DNA from: an uncultured Prevotella sp.
Lineage (GTDB): Bacteria; Bacteroidota; Bacteroidia; Bacteroidales; Bacteroidaceae
NCBI GenBank assembly: GCA_900770845.1
Contig: CAAGLS010000029.1
Span: 1-21,812 of the forward strand
DNA length: 21,812 nucleotides
Reading direction: 5' to 3'
Below are positions 1 through 7,182 of this stretch, one piece after another. Both the position numbers and the translations under genes were made by a program. The notes below the pieces were generated by a model, which searched no databases, was not told the DNA's origin, and saw only the letters and a list, made by a program, of their open reading frames with translations. Each line of letters starts with the position of its first letter. Position 1 is the first letter of the stretch.

Positions 1-110
1 GATGCCGACGGCAATGTCATCGACGGCTATTCCGGGAAGGACTGTTTGGCCATGCGCAAGGCCAATTCCACAAAGCGCATGATCACTTGGAGAGGCTCCG
101 ACAATCTTGC
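1..110. repeat. Left copy of an exact 110-bp terminal direct repeat
   Basis: Bases 1-110 are identical to bases 21703-21812, and both copies lie in the same reading frame of the same gene. Identity runs right up to both ends of the window. This is the pattern left when a circular sequence is written as a linear one with an overlap. The alternative is a true duplicated stretch shared by two paralogous genes. The two full paralogues in this window are clearly diverged over this region, so an exact shared stretch by chance is less likely. Confidence 0.95.
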
Positions 111-279
111 CCCGCTTGCAGGAAAGCCTGTCCGCCTGAAGTTCTACATGTCGCAGGGCCAGCTCTATTCCTTCTGGGTGTCGCCTTGGAGGACGGGCGA
201 GAGCCGTGGCTACACTGCTGGCGGAGGCCCGGGACTGCACCTGAGTGGCACCGATATGCCCATAGAGAAGGGTATATGA
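1..279 (+). CDS. C-terminal part of a secreted five-bladed beta-propeller, glycosidase-like protein (3' end of the gene that starts at 20308)
   Basis: The reading frame is open from base 1 and stops at TGA 277-279, giving 92 residues. They match the C-terminus of the protein at 18588-20264, including the shared FWVSPW, TGESRGYTAGGGPGL and MITW/VITW stretches. Because bases 1-110 repeat the right end of the window in the same frame, this fragment most likely completes the gene opened at 20308, giving 557 residues in total. It carries no independent start: the internal ATG at 46 lies inside the conserved domain. It is followed by the terminator at 366-424, which would make it the last gene of the sialic acid operon. 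If the window is really linear, it is instead the tail of a third paralogue. Confidence 0.85.
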   Translation, partial: DADGNVIDGYSGKDCLAMRKANSTKRMITWRGSDNLAPLAGKPVRLKFYMSQGQLYSFWVSPWRTGESRGYTAGGGPGLHLSGTDMPIEKGI

Positions 280-365
280 CTCCACTTGACCCTTGTGAGA
301 GAAAGCTATGATGTGGCGGTCGGTAGAAGCAAGGGTGTTGCTTTCCGCGCGAATACTTAAGAAAC

Positions 366-424
366 GGCCACGAGTCTCCCATCAACGAATTGTTTGATGG
401 GAAGGCTCGTGGCCAATTCTTTTT
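366..424 (+). terminator. Intrinsic terminator between convergent genes
   Basis: A long hairpin has a perfect 9-bp outer stem (GGCCACGAG at 366-374 with CTCGTGGCC at 406-414). A small internal mismatch separates it from a perfect 8-bp inner stem (CCCATCAA at 378-385 with TTGATGGG at 394-401) around an 8-base loop. It is followed by AATTCTTTTT on the plus strand. It lies 87 bases after the stop at 279 and 42 bases beyond the stop of the minus-strand gene at 466. On the minus strand it is followed by a weaker T-rich run, so it may serve both genes. Confidence 0.85.
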
Positions 425-465
425 GAAGCCCTTGCGAGAAGGACGATCCCCACGCATGATGCCGG

Positions 466-2115
466 CTAATAGTTTTCCCTGCGGTAGGCGCGGGCAAAGA
501 AGTCGATGTTGTCCTGCAGGAGCCGGTGGCCATACTCCTCGCCCTTCACCGAATTGATGCCGGCGTCGGGCAGCATGCCGTGGCCGATGAGGTAGCGCGC
601 CACCACACCGGGCGCCTGCCCGCCGTCCACCACCAGCCCGAGGGCGTTGGCCTTGGCATTCTTCTTGTCGTAGTAGGGATTGCGCGGGTCGCAGATGCAT
701 TGCGCGCCCCCGACCACAAAGGCCAGAGAGTCGCCGGGGCCGAGCGCGAACATGGCGATGTCGCTTGCTAACGGCTTACCCTCAGCGCCTTCCATCTTCT
801 TGCTCCATCCTATCTCTTCCTTGATGAACTTCTCCACCTGGTCCATGTCCTTGAAATAGAACAGGGGGCTTCCACCCGAGAGCTCCATCAGATGGCTGTA
901 GTCGTGCTCCGAGAGTCCATTGGCGCTGTGGCGGCTGCGCACTACCTCGTCGAAAGCCGCGCCCAACTTTCCCCAGGCATGGTTGCCGTTGAGATACCAC
1001 TGGCCGTCATACTTGGCGTAGCAGCCAATGGCGCCATCGCCCTTTTCGAGGTTCTTGTCGCTCATGCCGCGGCAGTCGGTGCGCCTCAGCACGATTTGCC
1101 TGCCGTCGGCATCCACGAGACTGACGGTGTCCTTGTCGAAGCCCGTCTTGCGCAGTACTTCGGCCATGTCCGTCACCTCCAAGCCGGCAATCCTCTGGGC
1201 CACCCGCTTGGAGCCCACCGCGCCCACAAACAGGGCCAGCCAGTCCTTGGGGAGCAGGGCGAGCATGCCCACCTGGGTGAGCATGGGCACGGCGCACTCG
1301 GCCGCATAGTAGGCTTCTTGGCCCGTCGTGATGGGAGCCAGTTCACTCGCCCTCTCCCTGACGATGCTTTCAGCCCGGGCGTCGGAGGTGAGGTAGCAGT
1401 CGAAGAAGATCCATTTCAGAACGTCGCGCATCTCGTAGAAGTCGTCGGCGAAGCGTGCCTCGCGGAAATAGTCGGCCAGCCGCTCGTTGATGGCGACGCG
1501 CTCAAACTCAGCGTCGATGATGTCGAAGAGGATGTGCGCCGCCATCGTCAGTGCTGGGTTCTCGGGGTTGATGACACGTCCCGGCCCGCGGAAGTCGCGG
1601 AAGGCGTCCCAGACGAGCAGCCTCACCGCGCCCAAGTCCGGCTCATCTTCAAGCGCCTCGTCGTCGGCCACGGGATAGAAGGGATAGGGGCGGCCGTAGA
1701 GCTCGCGGTTCTTGGCCACGAAAGCCCGCCACATTCCCGCGTCGGCCACGATGTCCTCGAAGTACATGACCACGCGCCCCACGATGGCCCTCATGGCTTC
1801 GGCCGAGGCGAGATCGTCGAATCCCGCCTCAAGCAGGGCGCGCTCCATGCGGTTGGCGAGCAGGGAATACTCCCGGTCGGTGGGCGAGGGCGGCAGCGAC
1901 TTGGGGTGCATCCTGCGGATGTCGCCCACAGTGAACACGTAGGGCATGACGCCCGCCGCGCGGGGGCGGCTCCGCCCAGCGGATCGGAGCCTGCCAGCCT
2001 CGATGGGCGACGCGTCGCCCAAGGCCATCTGGGCGACATAGTGGGAATAGAGGTCCATGGCCTCGTCGGGGGAAAGCGGAATGCCCCCCACGTTGTCTTT
2101 TTTCTTCTTGTTCAT
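466..2115 (-). CDS. Uncharacterised protein, resembles the Bacteroidota DUF3843 family
   Basis: This is a 549-residue soluble protein with no signal peptide or membrane segment. I chose the ATG at 2115-2113 (MNKKKKDNVGG). The frame stays open upstream to about 2391, but those residues would lie upstream of a good promoter at 2149-2180, and their composition reflects a GC-rich repeat rather than protein. The region around residues 60-250 (VGDIRRMHPKSLPPSPTD, then YFEDIVADAGMW and YGRPYPFYP) looks like what I remember of DUF3843, a family with no assigned function. The second half has a conserved-looking W-Y-LNGNHAWG stretch. It stands alone on the minus strand, convergent with the sialic acid operon and divergent from the restriction-modification cassette, and its codons are GC-rich. 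I do not know what it does, and the family name is from memory only. Confidence 0.75.
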   Translation of the reverse strand: MNKKKKDNVGGIPLSPDEAMDLYSHYVAQMALGDASPIEAGRLRSAGRSRPRAAGVMPYVFTVGDIRRMHPKSLPPSPTDREYSLLANRMERALLEAGFDDLASAEAMRAIVGRVVMYFEDIVADAGMWRAFVAKNRELYGRPYPFYPVADDEALEDEPDLGAVRLLVWDAFRDFRGPGRVINPENPALTMAAHILFDIIDAEFERVAINERLADYFREARFADDFYEMRDVLKWIFFDCYLTSDARAESIVRERASELAPITTGQEAYYAAECAVPMLTQVGMLALLPKDWLALFVGAVGSKRVAQRIAGLEVTDMAEVLRKTGFDKDTVSLVDADGRQIVLRRTDCRGMSDKNLEKGDGAIGCYAKYDGQWYLNGNHAWGKLGAAFDEVVRSRHSANGLSEHDYSHLMELSGGSPLFYFKDMDQVEKFIKEEIGWSKKMEGAEGKPLASDIAMFALGPGDSLAFVVGGAQCICDPRNPYYDKKNAKANALGLVVDGGQAPGVVARYLIGHGMLPDAGINSVKGEEYGHRLLQDNIDFFARAYRRENY

Positions 2116-2148
2116 GTTGCGGATCCTGTTTGTTGTTTTTTCTGTTCG

Positions 2149-2180
2149 CAAAAATACGAAATTAAACTCGAACGGGCAAG
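2149..2180 (-). promoter_or_regulatory. Bacteroidota-type promoter of the minus-strand gene
   Basis: On the minus strand, CTTG (2180-2177) is followed after 20 bases by TATTTTTG (2156-2149). This matches the TTTG / TAnnTTTG pattern with one mismatch. Transcription would start near 2142, about 27 bases before the ATG at 2115, which supports that start codon. Confidence 0.65.
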
Positions 2181-2623
2181 CCCTGCCCGCCTTTCTTCGA
2201 GGCAAGGGCCGCCGCCCCGCCTCCCCGCCAAGGCCCGCCCTTGGCATTCCCCGCGCAAGGCTGGAGCCTATGGGCAAGGCTACAATTCCAAAAAAAACAT
2301 ATAAATCGGCACTTTGGGCGATTACAGAATGTCTTTGCAAGCTCGCATAAGCAAGGGGCATCCATGTTGTGTGACAACAGTCACACATCAATGGAACAAC
2401 CGCCGCTGCAGGAGGCCGGCCAACAGGACATCACGATTATGGGCCGACTTTTTCGTTGAATGGATGCCGCATCCGCCCGACAAACGAAAGACAACTTTTA
2501 TTGGCCAACAAACGGCCCTGCCGAAGCCGACCGTAGACCCGTGCCGCTCCAACAACCAGGTGTTTCTCACTGGCACAGATGGAAGTTTTTTATGAAAAAA
2601 GGCCTATATTATCGAAAGTTTCG
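2181..2623. other. Spacer without a convincing gene
   Basis: Several short open frames cross this stretch, but none has family-like composition or a promoter. The left part (about 2180-2275) is very GC-rich, with short inverted repeats such as CCAAGG/CCTTGG at 2228-2233 and 2239-2244. The right part is of mixed composition and includes the palindrome at 2368-2387. I see no RNA gene. Confidence 0.5.
2368..2387. promoter_or_regulatory. Perfect palindrome resembling a CRP/FNR-type operator
   Basis: TGTGTGAC at 2368-2375 and GTCACACA at 2380-2387 form a perfect 8-bp inverted repeat with a 4-base centre. It contains TGTGA-N6-TCACA, the known CRP half-site arrangement of enterobacteria. Its position is about 226 bases upstream of the likely start of the minus-strand transcript and about 250 upstream of the restriction cassette promoter. 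Which regulator, if any, binds it is not known. Confidence 0.35.
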
Positions 2624-2631
2624 TAAATTTG
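2624..2631 (+). promoter_or_regulatory. Likely -7 element for the restriction-modification operon
   Basis: TAAATTTG fits the TAnnTTTG consensus and would start transcription about 27 bases before the ATG at 2665. The spacing equals that of the divergent gene. No clear TTTG -33 element is present at the right distance, so the promoter may be weak or regulated. A TTG inside this motif at 2629 could open the frame 12 codons earlier, but a promoter element there argues against that start. Confidence 0.45.
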
Positions 2632-2664
2632 CATCGGCTATCAAAACTATCGAAACCAAACCAC

Positions 2665-3873
2665 ATGGATACAGCTATTATAGGACAAGGATACAACTTG
2701 CAGGAGGACAGTTCTGTTGGAAAATCACTGATAGAGCTGTTCACTTCCGGCATTTACACTTCATTCACATGCCTTGTGGCATTTGCCAGCTACGGGGGCA
2801 TCTCGGCACTCACTCCCTATATCTTGAAGGCAAAGGAAAACGGGATGAGTATGAAAGCGATTTTGGGAATCGACCAAAAAGGAACATCCAAAGAAGCTCT
2901 CGAAGAGGTCTTGGGATGGGGCATCGACTCAAAAATATACCATACTGAATCCACAACCATCTTCCACCCTAAAGTATACCTCTTTGAGAACAGAGATATT
3001 TTCACGTTGATTGTAGGGTCGAACAACCTTACGACAAGGGGACTTGTGCAAAATGTGGAATGCTCCCTACTGATAAAAGACACAATAGGCGCCAATTCTG
3101 TCCACTCTGCTTTCTACAGCTACTGGAAAGGCATTCTCAACGGCACAGAAGAGAATCTTTTCCCCATTAGCCAACAGCTCATCGATGAGTTGTTCAATGG
3201 CAATGTCATCCCGACAGAGGAAGCGAGGGCCAGACGTTACGACGATGGCAAGGACAAGGAGGAGGCCGCTGCAGGAAATAACATAAAGTTCAATAAAACA
3301 GCAATACAACCATTCCCCCAAGGTTTCATACCCAAGAGATTGGTCAGGGTCAAGAAAACGCTTGGCTCCAAAGAGACGGGAGAGGGAGCCAACACCACCC
3401 CACTCGAAGAGACCCTCCCTGTTGGCAACGAAGTTCTCATCGCTGAGATTGGCGGAGGGCCAAGGTGGAAGCAAGTGAACTTTCCCATTAAAATATTCCA
3501 GGACTTTTTCGGAGCCCAAAGGGGCAACAACCATTACAAGATAAAACTAATCAACATAACTGAGGATGGAACCCTTGGCGACATCGAGGAGCGGCAGGCC
3601 GTAACAGTGGCAAGCAACAACTTCAGGTTTGAAATACATTGTAGGCAGACCAGCCAACCCTACCCGGAAGGCGAGGACAGGCCAATCGGGCTTTTCATTA
3701 AAGTCAAGGCCTCAACCTTTTTATACCAAGTACTCATGCCCGAAGACGAGCCTTATCGGAGAATAAAGGAATATCTCTACACAGAGTCTGCTGAGGGCAG
3801 AAAAGGCGAGCTGAGAAGACACATTGTCCATGTAGAAGCCATCCACGCATTGTACCCCTCGCTGATAATATAG
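2665..3873 (+). CDS. PLD-family type II restriction endonuclease (BfiI/NgoFVII-like)
   Basis: A 402-residue cytoplasmic protein. It has one HxK motif (H101, K103) followed by GSNN (N121) and E132. This spacing equals that of the active site I recall for BfiI (H105, K107, N125, E136), offset by four. Such enzymes cut DNA without metal ions and use one HxK from each subunit of a dimer. Residues from about 240 to the end (around WKQVNFPIKIFQ and GNNHYKIKL) look like the B3-type DNA-binding domain of this family. Residues about 180-230 are polar and lysine-rich, likely a linker. I use the ATG at 2665, because the upstream TTG lies in the probable promoter. It is the first gene of a cassette with two methyltransferases, 4 bases before the next start. 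The cut site cannot be read from the sequence. Confidence 0.85.
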   Translation: MDTAIIGQGYNLQEDSSVGKSLIELFTSGIYTSFTCLVAFASYGGISALTPYILKAKENGMSMKAILGIDQKGTSKEALEEVLGWGIDSKIYHTESTTIFHPKVYLFENRDIFTLIVGSNNLTTRGLVQNVECSLLIKDTIGANSVHSAFYSYWKGILNGTEENLFPISQQLIDELFNGNVIPTEEARARRYDDGKDKEEAAAGNNIKFNKTAIQPFPQGFIPKRLVRVKKTLGSKETGEGANTTPLEETLPVGNEVLIAEIGGGPRWKQVNFPIKIFQDFFGAQRGNNHYKIKLINITEDGTLGDIEERQAVTVASNNFRFEIHCRQTSQPYPEGEDRPIGLFIKVKASTFLYQVLMPEDEPYRRIKEYLYTESAEGRKGELRRHIVHVEAIHALYPSLII

Positions 3874-3877
3874 AATA

Positions 3878-5218
3878 ATGACACCATATAACAACGAATA
3901 CAATTTCAGGACCCTGAATTATCTCGGGAGCAAACTGAGACTCCTTGACTTCATCGAAGAGAACATCGTGCCACTCACTCCCGCCGGAGCTGGTGTGTGT
4001 GACCTGTTTGCCGGATCCGGGTGCGTGACATATAAATTGTCACGCCTCTACCCTGTATACTCATGCGACATACAGACCTATTCGAAGGTAATATGCAGCG
4101 CACTCCTTTTCCAAGGTGACATCTCCGACGACGACATCAAGCATGTGTTGTCTGCTTTTGATACGGAGGAATCAAAAAGCCTAAAATATGCATTTCACGA
4201 CATTGCCAATTTGGAAGAGGAAGCCATCAAGGAAAGGAATGTAGAGCTGTTGACAGACATAGTGGAACATGGGTCGGCCGAGGTTGCCCGCTTGGAGAAG
4301 AATGACTCCTCCATATACAACTCGCTGTGCAAGGTCAACCGGCGACTTGGTGATTCAGGGTTGGATGGGGAGAAGTCACTGGTCGGCAGATATTTTGGTG
4401 GAGTGTATTTCTCTTATAGGCAGGCAGTGGATTTGGATATCTTGCTTGAGGCCATTCACAAGATTCAAGATGGAGGAAAGAGGAATGTATTCCTTGCCGC
4501 CCTCTTGAGTACGGCAAGTGACATTGTCGACACCGTCGGCAAGCACTTCGCGCAGCCCATCAAAGCACGCGACTCCAATGGCAACATCAAAAGACCCACT
4601 GTATACAACAAAGCCATACAGGACAAGACCGTAAATGTCCTCCCTCTTTACCAAGAATGGCTAAAACGCTATATGGCACTTCCTAAGACAAATCACCACC
4701 ATTCCTTTTTCCAGGGAGACTATATGGAATGCCTACGACGACTGCCATCCAGCGTTCAGACCATTTATGCTGACCCGCCTTATACCAGAGAACATTACAG
4801 CCGGTTCTATCATGTGTTGGAAACCATGACCCTAAGAGACTGCCCAGAGATTTCAACCGTAAAGGTCCACGGGGAGACTCATGTCAGCAACGGCATATAC
4901 CGCAAGGATCGCTACCAATCCCCCTTCTGCATAAGGAGCAAGGCACCGGGAGCCTTTCGCTTGATGTTTCAGGAGGTTGCAGCAACAGGAAGGAATATCC
5001 TCCTGTCCTATTCTCCCTATGATGAGACCAAAAAAACCCATCCAAGGGTCGTCACAATGAAGCAGCTTACAGAACTGGCAAAGGAGTTCTTTGCGAATGT
5101 GGAGGTCATCTCTGCTGGACACTTCTCACATAACAAACTGAATTCGAAAGAACACTTCCTGTCAGCGTCGGATGAAGCGGAAGTCCTGATTGTCTGTTCC
5201 AACAAATTAAGCAAGTAG
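3878..5218 (+). CDS. D12-class DNA adenine-N6 methyltransferase
   Basis: A 446-residue enzyme that would methylate adenine in the cassette's recognition site, using S-adenosylmethionine. The order of motifs is that of the D12 (alpha) class: NYLGSK near the N-terminus, SAM-binding FAGSG at residues 44-48, and a catalytic DPPY at 299-302 followed by REHYSRFYH. The long middle part (about 70-290) should hold target recognition and is larger than in Dam-type enzymes. It starts 4 bases after the nuclease stop and ends one base before the third gene, so the three are surely co-transcribed. A second methyltransferase next door suggests an asymmetric recognition site, one enzyme per strand. Base composition is lower in G+C than in the neighbouring sugar genes. 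Confidence 0.9.
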   Translation: MTPYNNEYNFRTLNYLGSKLRLLDFIEENIVPLTPAGAGVCDLFAGSGCVTYKLSRLYPVYSCDIQTYSKVICSALLFQGDISDDDIKHVLSAFDTEESKSLKYAFHDIANLEEEAIKERNVELLTDIVEHGSAEVARLEKNDSSIYNSLCKVNRRLGDSGLDGEKSLVGRYFGGVYFSYRQAVDLDILLEAIHKIQDGGKRNVFLAALLSTASDIVDTVGKHFAQPIKARDSNGNIKRPTVYNKAIQDKTVNVLPLYQEWLKRYMALPKTNHHHSFFQGDYMECLRRLPSSVQTIYADPPYTREHYSRFYHVLETMTLRDCPEISTVKVHGETHVSNGIYRKDRYQSPFCIRSKAPGAFRLMFQEVAATGRNILLSYSPYDETKKTHPRVVTMKQLTELAKEFFANVEVISAGHFSHNKLNSKEHFLSASDEAEVLIVCSNKLSK

Positions 5219-5219
5219 C

Positions 5220-6923
5220 ATGATTCACAACATGAGGTTGACCTACCACAAAGAATTGTCTGTTGGAGGCCAGGAGTGTAGAAACCTTCTGATTAGAGGC
5301 GACAACAAAGATGTGCTTCCCGAACTTATCCCAACATTTGGGGGAAAGGTAAAATGTGTGTATATCGACCCGCCATACAACAACGGAGACTCGTATCATT
5401 ACTACAACGACAAGGCTCCCCATGACACTTGGCTGCAAAACATAAGAGAAACTCTGATGCTGCTAAAGATGCTTCTCAGAAAGGACGGCAGTGTCTGGAT
5501 ATCCATCGACGACAAGGAAATGGCCTATCTCAAGATAGAGTGCGACAAGATATTCGGCCGCGACAACTTTGCGGGCACAATTGTTTGGCGTCAGCGTAAA
5601 AGCCGTGAGAACAGGGCCTTGTTTTCTTGCAATCATGAATACGTGCTTGTCTATGCCCGAGAAATCAAATCATTCAAGAGGGCGAGAAACCTTCTGCCGG
5701 TAGACAACGACTTCATCGGTAGCAAGTACAAGAATCCTGACCGTGACCCACGGGGGCCTTGGCAATCGGTCACGGCAAGCGTACAGGCAGGCCACGCCGT
5801 CCCAAGCCAGTTCTACACGATAGTCTCACCCACGGGCTTGCGCCACCAACCTCCCAAGGGGCGGTGCTGGGTGTACAACGAAGAAAGGATGAAAAGGGAA
5901 ATAGAGCAAGGCAACATCTGGTTTGGACCCGATGGGCGGAATGCTCCCAGAATAAAAAAATTCCTCTCCCATGCCAAAGTGGGACTCACGCCGGAAACTC
6001 TCTGGATAGACGACGAGATTGGCACAACCGATAGTGCAAAGAAGCATCTGTTGACTCTTTTCCCTAATGTGCGGAATGTCTTCGACACTCCAAAACCAGA
6101 AGGCCTCATCAAGCGGATTCTCGACATAGCCACGAATGAGGGCGACTATGTGTTGGACTGCTATTTGGGTTCGGGCACAACAATTGCAGCCGCACACAAA
6201 ATGCATAGGAACTATATCGGAATAGAAGAGGGGAAACAGATGACAAGCCTTGTGGTCAAACGGCTGAAACATGTCATCCTTGGGGAAAGTGGCGGTATAT
6301 CAAAACTTGTAGGATGGCAAGGAGGGGGAGGCTTTGCCTACTACGATTTTGATAAAGACAGGGATGACCATTCCCAAATGGAAGCAGGCAAACAAGCCGA
6401 GACGACAACCAACACACACAGGCCAAAATACAAGCAGCTGAATTTCTATGATTTGTTCGACCAGTATACAAACAAGCCCATCGTGGAAAATGACGTGTTG
6501 AGAGAAGAACTTGGCATAGTGGACACCCATCTTGCATCTGATTTCATCGAATCAAGGAACTGCCTGATCAGCTTGGTGAAAAAAGACAACTTTGAGCAAT
6601 ATATGAATCAGACTGCCAAGATATACTATACGGGCAAGAGATTTCCTTCCTCTGTTGCTCTCAACAAATTGTTCTATTTCATGCCTTACCTTAAAGGGAA
6701 AGGCATACGCGACCTGTATCTTATCAAGATTGCACGGGTGGGCAGCCGAAAAGAAGGCCAAGCAGGAGAAGACCGCAATGATTTAAGGTTGGTGTTTGAG
6801 ATAGAGTTCGTCAAGCAACTGTCCCAAGATTTTGTCCCTGTCGAACTGAAAATCTGGAGGACTTTCACGGATACTACTTTGAATGAGGTACTGAAGTTGT
6901 TGGAGGTGCAAACTACGGCCTAA
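5220..6923 (+). CDS. Site-specific N6/N4 DNA methyltransferase, beta class
   Basis: A 567-residue enzyme with the catalytic motif first (IDPPYNNG, DPPY at residues 50-53) and the SAM-binding motif late (CYLGSGTT at about 314-321), the order of beta-class and type III Mod-like enzymes. The usual DPFxGSGTT reads DCYLGSGTT here. DPPY favours adenine-N6 or cytosine-N4 as target. About 200 residues follow the catalytic core, from about 350, starting with a polar stretch. Their role is unknown and they could be a recognition or partner-binding domain. The ATG at 5220 follows the previous stop by one base. No type III Res or ATPase gene is nearby, so with the PLD nuclease this is best read as the second protective enzyme of a type IIS-like system. 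There is no clear terminator after it. Confidence 0.88.
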   Translation: MIHNMRLTYHKELSVGGQECRNLLIRGDNKDVLPELIPTFGGKVKCVYIDPPYNNGDSYHYYNDKAPHDTWLQNIRETLMLLKMLLRKDGSVWISIDDKEMAYLKIECDKIFGRDNFAGTIVWRQRKSRENRALFSCNHEYVLVYAREIKSFKRARNLLPVDNDFIGSKYKNPDRDPRGPWQSVTASVQAGHAVPSQFYTIVSPTGLRHQPPKGRCWVYNEERMKREIEQGNIWFGPDGRNAPRIKKFLSHAKVGLTPETLWIDDEIGTTDSAKKHLLTLFPNVRNVFDTPKPEGLIKRILDIATNEGDYVLDCYLGSGTTIAAAHKMHRNYIGIEEGKQMTSLVVKRLKHVILGESGGISKLVGWQGGGGFAYYDFDKDRDDHSQMEAGKQAETTTNTHRPKYKQLNFYDLFDQYTNKPIVENDVLREELGIVDTHLASDFIESRNCLISLVKKDNFEQYMNQTAKIYYTGKRFPSSVALNKLFYFMPYLKGKGIRDLYLIKIARVGSRKEGQAGEDRNDLRLVFEIEFVKQLSQDFVPVELKIWRTFTDTTLNEVLKLLEVQTTA

Positions 6924-6967
6924 GCGCTTCTTAGTGTGGGAATGGACGAAAGTCAGCAAGAAACGGC

Positions 6968-6998
6968 TTTCGCAATCGCACCTTTCTTTGTAACTTTG
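6968..6998 (+). promoter_or_regulatory. Bacteroidota-type promoter of the alkyltransferase gene
   Basis: TTTC (6968-6971), 19 bases, then TAACTTTG (6991-6998), close to the TTTG / TAnnTTTG consensus. The transcript would begin near 7005, so the GC-rich repeats at 7010-7148 would form most of a leader of about 180 bases before the ATG at 7183. Confidence 0.55.
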
Positions 6999-7009
6999 CA
7001 GGCGACAAA

Positions 7010-7119
7010 TAGGAGGCACGGCGTCCCCCGCCTTGCAAGGATGTGCGGCGAGGACACCGTGCGGGTAGGAGGCGAGGCGTCTCGCCTTGCGATGATGTGC
7101 GGCGGGGAGGCCGTGCGGG
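7010..7119 (+). repeat. Two tandem GC-rich repeats of 56 and 54 bases in a probable leader
   Basis: Unit A is 7010-7065 and unit B is 7066-7119. Both begin TAGGAGGC, contain CCGCCTTGC or TCGCCTTGC followed by GATGTGCGGCG, and end CCGTGCGGG. A partial third unit follows (7120-7149). The units are much richer in G+C than the restriction cassette just upstream, and they lie between the promoter and the start of the alkyltransferase gene. Confidence 0.8.
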
Positions 7120-7148
7120 ATTGTGCGGCGGGGACGCCGCACCTCCTA
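7112..7148 (+). repeat. Hairpin-forming repeat, inverted relative to 8319-8354
   Basis: These 37 bases match the reverse complement of 8319-8354 except for one extra G. Inside, GTGCGGCG (7123-7130) and CGCCGCAC (7135-7142) form a perfect 8-bp stem with a 4-base loop. The two copies flank the alkyltransferase gene in inverted orientation. Confidence 0.85.
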
Positions 7149-7182
7149 CTAAACAGTGAATAAGAGACAAATTCAGGGAATC

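Noticed and set aside
2116..2391. N-terminal extension of the minus-strand gene to 641 residues
   Set aside because: A good promoter at 2149-2180 would lie inside the extension, and the extra residues have repeat-like composition. The ATG at 2115 is preferred.
2314..2595. Small open frames in the spacer before the restriction cassette
   Set aside because: They overlap each other in several frames, and none has a domain, signal peptide or promoter.
2629..2664. TTG start 12 codons upstream of the PLD nuclease
   Set aside because: The codon overlaps a TAAATTTG promoter element, and an ATG is available at 2665.
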